Source of the DNA: Sesamum alatum
Lineage: Eukaryota > Streptophyta > Magnoliopsida > Lamiales > Pedaliaceae
NCBI GenBank assembly: GCA_034509735.1
Contig: JACGWO010000011.1
Location: forward strand, 12,061,866 to 12,125,865
Length of the DNA: 64,000 nucleotides
Direction: 5' to 3'
Positions 58,450-64,000 of this stretch are shown piece after piece (the first letter of the stretch is position 1; the number at the start of each line of letters is the position of its first letter). Position numbers and translations under genes: made by a program. The notes beneath the pieces are model-generated. The model did no database searches. It was not told the origin of the DNA and worked only from the letters and a program-made list of their open reading frames with translations.

Positions 58450-61267
58450 ATGGCCTCCCTGAAGCTCTCAGTTACTGTAGATAATGGCTGTTATGAGTCC
58501 AAGAAACAGAGGTTTGCTTTGAATTCATTGAAATTTGGGTCAAGTACCTTGTTTTCGGGTTATGTGAATACTAATGGGGCGCTTATTGTGAAGCCCTTTT
58601 GTAAATTGAAGCAGATTAGGGTTAATAGGTTGGAAAATGAGCTTTTGGGTGCGTCTGAGTCCAAGTTGGAAGGTTGTCAGATGGGTGATGGGAAGAAGTA
58701 TGTGGCTGGTGATGATAATTTGATTTTAGAAACCCCAGAGTTTCATGGGGACTCTCGTAAAGGGAGAGTGAATATCTGGAAAAAGTTTCGGAGTACAAAG
58801 ACGGCACGGAAACACACTAGTAGGAATTTGGATGTTCATAGAAATGGCAACAAGTATAAGAAGGAAGAGAAAGTCATGGCTCCACGAGAAAATATAAGTG
58901 CGATCAGAGTCTTGGATGGCCAGACTATGGTGGATTTAGATTTTGATAATATTGCGACTGAGTCGAGGCCCGAGCGTTGCAATCTGATCTTAGAACAGCT
59001 TGAGAAAAGCAATGGTGACAAAGCGTTGAGGTTTTTTGAGTGGATGAAAGTTAATGGGAAGTTGAAGAAGAACATGACTGCCTATAATTTGATTCTTAGG
59101 ATTTTGGGTAGAAAGGCGGATTGGGGTGGAGCAGAAGTCATGATCAGGGAGATGGTTTGTGACTCAGGTTGCGAGCTTAACTATCAGACTTTCAATACCC
59201 TTATATATGCTTGTTATAAAAAATGGGCTTGTCGATTTGGGAGCTAAGTGGTTCAGGATGATGTTGGATTATAAGGTTCGGCCAAATATTGCTACTTTTG
59301 GAATGCTTATGTCTCTTTACCAGAAGGGTTGGGTTGTTGAAGAGGCAGAGTTCACATTTTCTAAGATGCGGAATCTGAAAATAATGTGCCAATCTGCTTA
59401 TTCAGCTATGATCACAATTTATACCCGCATGGGCTTGTATGATAAAGCAGAAGATGTTATTGACTTCCTACGGGAAGATCACGTGGTTTTAAATCAGGAG
59501 AACTGGTTGGTTCTGCTAAATGCGTACTGCCAGCAGGGCAAGTTAAGTGACGCAGAGCAGGTGCTCTGTGCAATGGGTGAAGCTGGCTTTTCTCCCAGTA
59601 TAGTTGCATACAATACAATGATCACTGGATATGGGAGAGCTTCAAGTATGGATCACGCAGAACGCTTGTTCCACAACCTTAAAGAAATTGGTGTTGAGCC
59701 TGATGAAACAACATATAGGTCACTAATTGAAGGCTGGGGTCGAACAGGCAATTATAAGCCGGCAAAACTTTACTACATGGAAATGAAGAGGTTGGGTTTC
59801 AAGCCTAATTCATCAAACTTGTATACATTGATGAGATTGCAAGCCAAGCATGAAGATGAAGAGGGTGCCCAAAGAACTATTGATGACATGATGATGATTG
59901 GTTGTGAAAAATCCTCCATCCTGGGGATTGTCTTACAGGCGTATGAGAAGGCTAATAGACTGGAAAAGATGTCTTTGATTTTGGAAGGTCCCCTGTATGA
60001 TCATGTTCTCAAAAACCAGACATCTTGCGCAATTCTTGTAACAGCTTATGTGAAAAATTGCTTGATTGATAATGCGCTGGAAGTTCTGAGAGACAAGCGA
60101 TGGGAGGATCCTATATTTGAGGATAACCTGTACCACCTCTTAATATGTTCATGCAAAGATTTGGGTCATCTTGAGAATGCCATCAAAATCTTTATTTGCA
60201 TGCCAATATCTGCCCGACCAAACTTGAATATCTTCTGCACAATGATTGACATATACAGTAAAATGAGCCTGTTTTCTGAAGCTGAAAAACTTTATGCGGA
60301 GTTGAAAACTTCAGGTGTCAAATTGGACATGATAGCCTTCAGCGTTATAATAAGAATGTATGTCAAATCTGGGTCTTTGAAAGAGGCCTGCTTAGTTTTG
60401 GACATAATGAATGAACAAAAGAATATTGTGCCTGATGCGTATCTTCTACGTGATATGCTCCGCATTTATCAGCGATGTGGCATGGATGATAAATTGGGCA
60501 ATCTGTATTATAAAGTGTTGAAACATGGTGAAATTTGGGATGAGGAAATGTATAATTGTGTTATAAACTGTTGTGCCCGTGCGCTGCCAGTTGATGAACT
60601 CTCGAGGCTTTTTGATGAAATGCTTCAGCAAGGATTTGCACCAAATACCATTACCTTCAATGTGATGCTCCACGCTTATGGCAAATCCAGGCTATTTGAA
60701 AGAGCAAGGAAAGTATTTTGGATGGCTAAGAAACGAGGTCTAGTTGATGTTATATCTTACAATACTATCATAGCTGCCTATGGGAAAAATAAGTACTTAA
60801 AGAATATGTCAGCAGCTGTCAAGAAAATGCAGTTTGATGGTTTTTCAGTTTCTCTCGAGGCCTACAATTGCATGTTGGATGTCTACGGGAAAGAAGGTGA
60901 AATGGATAAATTTAGAAGTGTCTTGCAGAGGATGAAGGTTTCTAACTGTTCTTCTGACCAGTACACTTACAACATCTTAATCAACATCTACGGAGAGCAA
61001 GGATGGATTGAAGAAGTTGCTGGTGTGCTAACGGAATTAAAAGAATGTGGAATCGGTCCTGATTTGTGCAGCTACAACACATTGATAAAAGCATACGGGA
61101 TTGCAGGAATGGTTGAAGATGCCATAGCTTTGGTCAAGGAAATGAGAGAAAATGGAATAGAACCTGACAGGATAACCTATGCTAATCTGATCACTGCATT
61201 AAAAAAGAATGATATGTACCTGGAGGCTGTAAAGTGGTCCTTGTGGATGAAGCAGATGGGCTTGTGA
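58450..61267 (+). CDS. BFA2: Chloroplast P-type PPR protein BFA2 (At4g30825-like), with a +1 frameshift
   Basis: The ATG at 58450 starts a frame that runs to 59247. A second frame carries the rest to the stop at 61267. The switch is at a run of six A (59218-59223): the protein is continuous if one base is removed, giving about 938 aa. The N-terminus (MASLKLSVTV) and its Ser/Arg-rich continuation suit a plastid transit peptide. From about residue 205 a long array of ~35-residue P-class PPR motifs follows (TFNTLIYACYK, VAYNTMITGYGRAS, ISYNTIIAAYGKN, CSYNTLIKAYG), about 20 by length, with no E or DYW tail. Arabidopsis BFA2 binds the atpF-atpA intergenic region and protects atpH/F transcripts, supporting chloroplast ATP synthase assembly. 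As written the gene is broken; a base-calling error in the homopolymer is the simplest explanation. Confidence 0.88.
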
Positions 61268-62841
61268 TACTTGTATTCATTCATACGCTACTGCCATGGC
61301 TGTTCTGCTTCTTTCCTCTATACATCCATCAAGACCTCATATTGTAGCCCACTGAGAATCTGATGCAGTAGTAAGCATTGTACTTACAGAATCTTTGCCT
61401 TCATTTATATTTGATTCCTCTTGCAGAAATAAATCACAGTGACAAATTCGAATATGCTTTTCCAGGAAGTGGCTCCAGTCATTAATTATTGTATATTGAA
61501 ATCAGATATTCAACTTTTCAAAGTGCTGCGGGGATTGTTCTGAAATACTCCAGGTTCCATCAAGAACAGCAAATATATTGATCATATTGTTGTCTATTTT
61601 CCAATGAGGTCTAATCATGGTCTTTTAACTGATATATCCAGAATACCTTTTAGTTATATGAGATCATGTAGTTCAAGTAGGACGAGATCCAACTTTTGGC
61701 TGTTTATATATAGTTTGACAAGTTATTATTTGTAACTTGTATTAATTTTCTCCTGTTGTCTGTTGATTTAATGTCCACAAGAAAAAGGCACATCTGCCAT
61801 ACGTCTCAAGTGACAAATTGTCTACAGATACTTTCACCTTGCATCAATCCTTATACAATGATATGATTTGCTTTCGTTCTGCTTTCCATGTATGCAGAAT
61901 CTCCTTTGGTATGTAGACACGGTTTCTGCTGTAAAAAACTCCATGCAGCATTGTGGCTTTTGACTGATTCGAGGCTTGAAATGCCATGATTGGTAACACT
62001 GGTGTGTTTTTCACATGGTCCAGTGAAGTACCTTCCTGTTCTCATACTTCCCTAAGAGCTGCTAGATGTTATGAAGTAGGTATGTTTCCTATTCACTTGA
62101 CTGGAGGCCACTAGTTTGCTAATGGCTGTAAGAAAATTACACTGCATAGTTTTGATTCTTCTTGAGGTTGTCTTGCAAACAAAGTTTAGTTTTCACCATG
62201 ATGTCCAATTATATGTGCAGGAACTTGTGTCCAAGAAATCGTCCTTGTAAAGTGATGTTAATGGCCAAGGTTTATTAGCCTTTAAAACGGGCCTAGAGTT
62301 TTTTGCAGTTTTTATGTGATTTATACTAATGCTTGGCTCCGACGCTATGAGGAGTGTGTTTAGCACAAGAACCGGAAGGCCTACCGTTCCAGGAAGACTA
62401 CGAAGATGCAATGAAGTGGGGCAACAAATTCTCTGCGCGAAATGGCAATATCTTCGCGTAAGTAATCTTCATGTGTTAGTGCCTATCCTGGATAAAATCT
62501 GCATGTGAAATAGCTGTTGAACTAAAGATTATGTAACTGATGAACTCAGTCTGATATTCGACTGTTTCTCTGTTTGTGGTAAATTGTTTTTGTTCCCCTT
62601 CCTTTCCTGCCTCCGTTGGGCAGCTGCTGATGTTAGTCAATTTAGATTATTAACCTTAAAAAGGATTACTTAACAAGAATATTTGAGTGCAGCATAGAAT
62701 AGGAAAGATAGATGTGAAAATTAAAGAAATTGAAGTGCATTTGTAGTCACCAAATTGGGGTTACAAAGAGACAACAAAAGGAAACAAAGTTGGAAGAGCA
62801 AATTAATGAAAGAGAAGGAACGATGTGGCAACTGTTAGAAC
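61268..62841. other. BFA2 3' region and intergenic DNA
   Basis: Non-repetitive, moderately AT-rich sequence with no conserved frame. A GC-richer patch (62330-62460) ends in a donor-like CGTAAGTAA at 62456-62464. It might belong to a spliced BFA2 3' UTR, but no protein was recognised. Confidence 0.4.
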
Positions 62842-63761
62842 TCATGGCTTCTTGGGTTCATTTCCGCCGCCGCCCCCGGCTCCACCACCTCCTCCGCCAT
62901 TGCCGCCCCCAGCTCCACCACCTATTCCCCCGCCAATTCCTTTCCCTATACCTCCTCCAAAACCACCGCCAGCTCCACCACCTATGCCTCCACCAAAACC
63001 ACCGCCCGCTCCACCGCCTATGCCTTTGCCAATACCTCCCCCAAAACCACCACCACCTCCTCCTCCACCTCCAATTCCTTTGCCTATACCACCTCCAAAT
63101 CCACTGCCACCGCCAAATCCACCACCTGCTCCACTGCCGCCCCCAACTCCTCCACCTATTCCTCCTCCGACCCCTCCACCAACACCACCTCCTATTCCTC
63201 CACCCATGCCTCCACCAGCTCCACCTCCGACACCACACCAATCCCTCCTCCACCACCGGCACCACCTCCTACTCCACCACCTCCACCTTTACCAATTCCT
63301 CCTCCAACACCACCTCCTCCACCACCGGGGCCACCTCCTACTCCACCACCTCCACCTTTACCACTTCCTCCTCCTACACCTCCGCTTGCACCACCACCTC
63401 CCCCTACACCACCGCTTGATCCATGGCCATGTCCACCGCCAACTCCACCTCCCTTTCCTATTCCACCTCCTCCGCCAGAGCCACCTCCCCCTCCAATACC
63501 TCCTCCAACTCCATCATGGTGATGTTTCTTCCCCTTCTTATGGTGCTTTCTACCATGGCCTCCAACTCCCCCACCAACGCCGCCACCCCCACCCCCACCA
63601 ATGCCACCACCAACACCACCACCAGTGCCTCCACCTCCACCTCCACCACCACCTTTTCCTACACAATCAGGTTTTTTAAGCTCATCACCGTTTTGCCCCT
63701 CCACACACCCCACCACCAAAAGAGAAATTAGCAACACCGCCACAAACCCCTTCACAGCCAT
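62842..63761 (-). CDS. Secreted glycine-rich protein, broken by one indel
   Basis: The ATG at 63761 begins MAVKGFVAVLLISLLVVGC, a clear signal peptide of about 22 residues. A short DELKKPDC segment follows, then long GGG(V/I)GGG repeats with a basic cluster HGRKHHKKGKKHHHD near residues 69-83. At about 63226-63236 the frame shifts. The Gly-rich repeats (GGGIGKGIGGG, GGGAGGGFGG) continue in another frame to a stop at 62842-62844, ending GGNEPKKP. The joined length would be about 305 aa. Such proteins are typical cell-wall structural glycine-rich proteins; a specific orthologue cannot be named. An assembly or base-calling indel in the repeat is likely. The proline-rich frames on the plus strand are mirror shadows. 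Confidence 0.85.
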
Positions 63762-63806
63762 ATTACTTCACTTTTGCATGCAAACACAGACATAAAACTT
63801 GAAGAC

Positions 63807-63868
63807 TTTATAACCACACTCCCAACCACCCTAACAACAAACTATCAATTCCAAGAAGCATATAAATA
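63807..63868 (-). promoter_or_regulatory. Candidate TATA elements of the glycine-rich protein gene
   Basis: On the minus strand TATAAA occurs at 63812-63807 and TATTTATA at 63868-63861. The distal one would give a leader of about 75 nt, the proximal one about 20 nt, so the distal is preferred. Confidence 0.35.
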
Positions 63869-64000
63869 CTACTTTTTCAACCAATTTTCACATTTGAATA
63901 CTTTCCCAACTTTTTAAGACAACTCCAGCTCGAATACCCACACATTTACGTGATAACTTCATGCATGCATGCATGCATTCATTCATTACCACCTCTCTCT
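63869..64000. other. Upstream flank of the glycine-rich protein gene
   Basis: It includes a short CATG-containing tandem (ATGCATGCATGCATGCATTC, 63961-63980). No other feature was seen before the window ends. Confidence 0.5.

Noticed and set aside
62858..63265. Trp/Arg-rich open frame on the minus strand
   Set aside because: Third-frame shadow of the Gly-rich repeats; composition is an artefact of GGTGGA-type codons.
62825..63679. Long proline-rich open frame on the plus strand (PPPPAPPPPP repeats)
   Set aside because: It is the exact antisense of the glycine-rich coding region (GGN codons read as CCN). It has no signal peptide, and the minus-strand frame has a clear signal peptide.
1..64000. 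CRISPR arrays, bacterial operons or phage genes
   Set aside because: None seen; intron structure, plastid DNA and element types place the window in a plant nucleus.

Overview
The window is nuclear DNA from a flowering plant, probably a core eudicot (inference; an asterid such as a Lamiales species would fit, but the sequence alone does not prove it). It is AT-rich and its genes have plant-type introns. It is packed with plant transposable elements, including an Athila-type Ty3/gypsy element, plant LINEs, tRNA-derived SINEs, hAT elements and foldback MITEs. It also holds a fragment of plastid DNA.

Four protein-coding genes can be supported. (1) An ASG1-like protein with a TRF2/HOY1-type PH-like domain, plus strand, six coding exons, 13108-17699, 539 aa. 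(2) ATG11, the autophagy scaffold, minus strand, five coding exons, 28791-22235, 1151 aa. (3) A chloroplast P-type PPR protein matching BFA2 (At4g30825), plus strand, single coding exon, 58450-61267, broken by one extra base. (4) A secreted glycine-rich protein, minus strand, 63761-62842, also broken by one indel. From memory of the Arabidopsis map, ASG1-like (At4g30780), ATG11 (At4g30790) and BFA2 (At4g30825) are near neighbours on chromosome 4. The first three genes therefore look like an ancestral gene block, now separated by about 29 kb of repeats between ATG11 and BFA2.

Layout. 1-12.3 kb: repeats only, with MITE families called A to D here, a 720-bp hAT MITE with a perfect 8-bp target duplication, a small hAT derivative and a collapsed LINE. 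12.8-18.4 kb: ASG1-like gene. 18.4-21.9 kb: MITEs and a SINE. 22.2-29.7 kb: ATG11. 29.7-39.5 kb: two more SINEs, many MITEs and a plastid rps18 fragment inside a MITE. 39.5-42.4 kb: LINE on the minus strand. 43,994-58,088: one Athila element with both LTRs, its gag split by a 3.4-kb hAT element. 58.1-64 kb: BFA2 and the glycine-rich protein gene.

About 39.5-46.5 kb has a distinct texture. Every recognisable repeat in it (LINE, family A MITE, 5' LTR) carries many single-base insertions relative to copies elsewhere in the window. This looks like unpolished long-read gap fill rather than biology, so ORFs there should not be trusted.

I found no previously undescribed protein system. The most interesting items are the plastid insertion in a MITE, the splice donor of ATG11 intron 1 sitting in a CT/CA microsatellite, the hAT master/derivative pair, the repeated CGTGTT-type palindromes of the Athila element, and the LTR lying against the BFA2 promoter.
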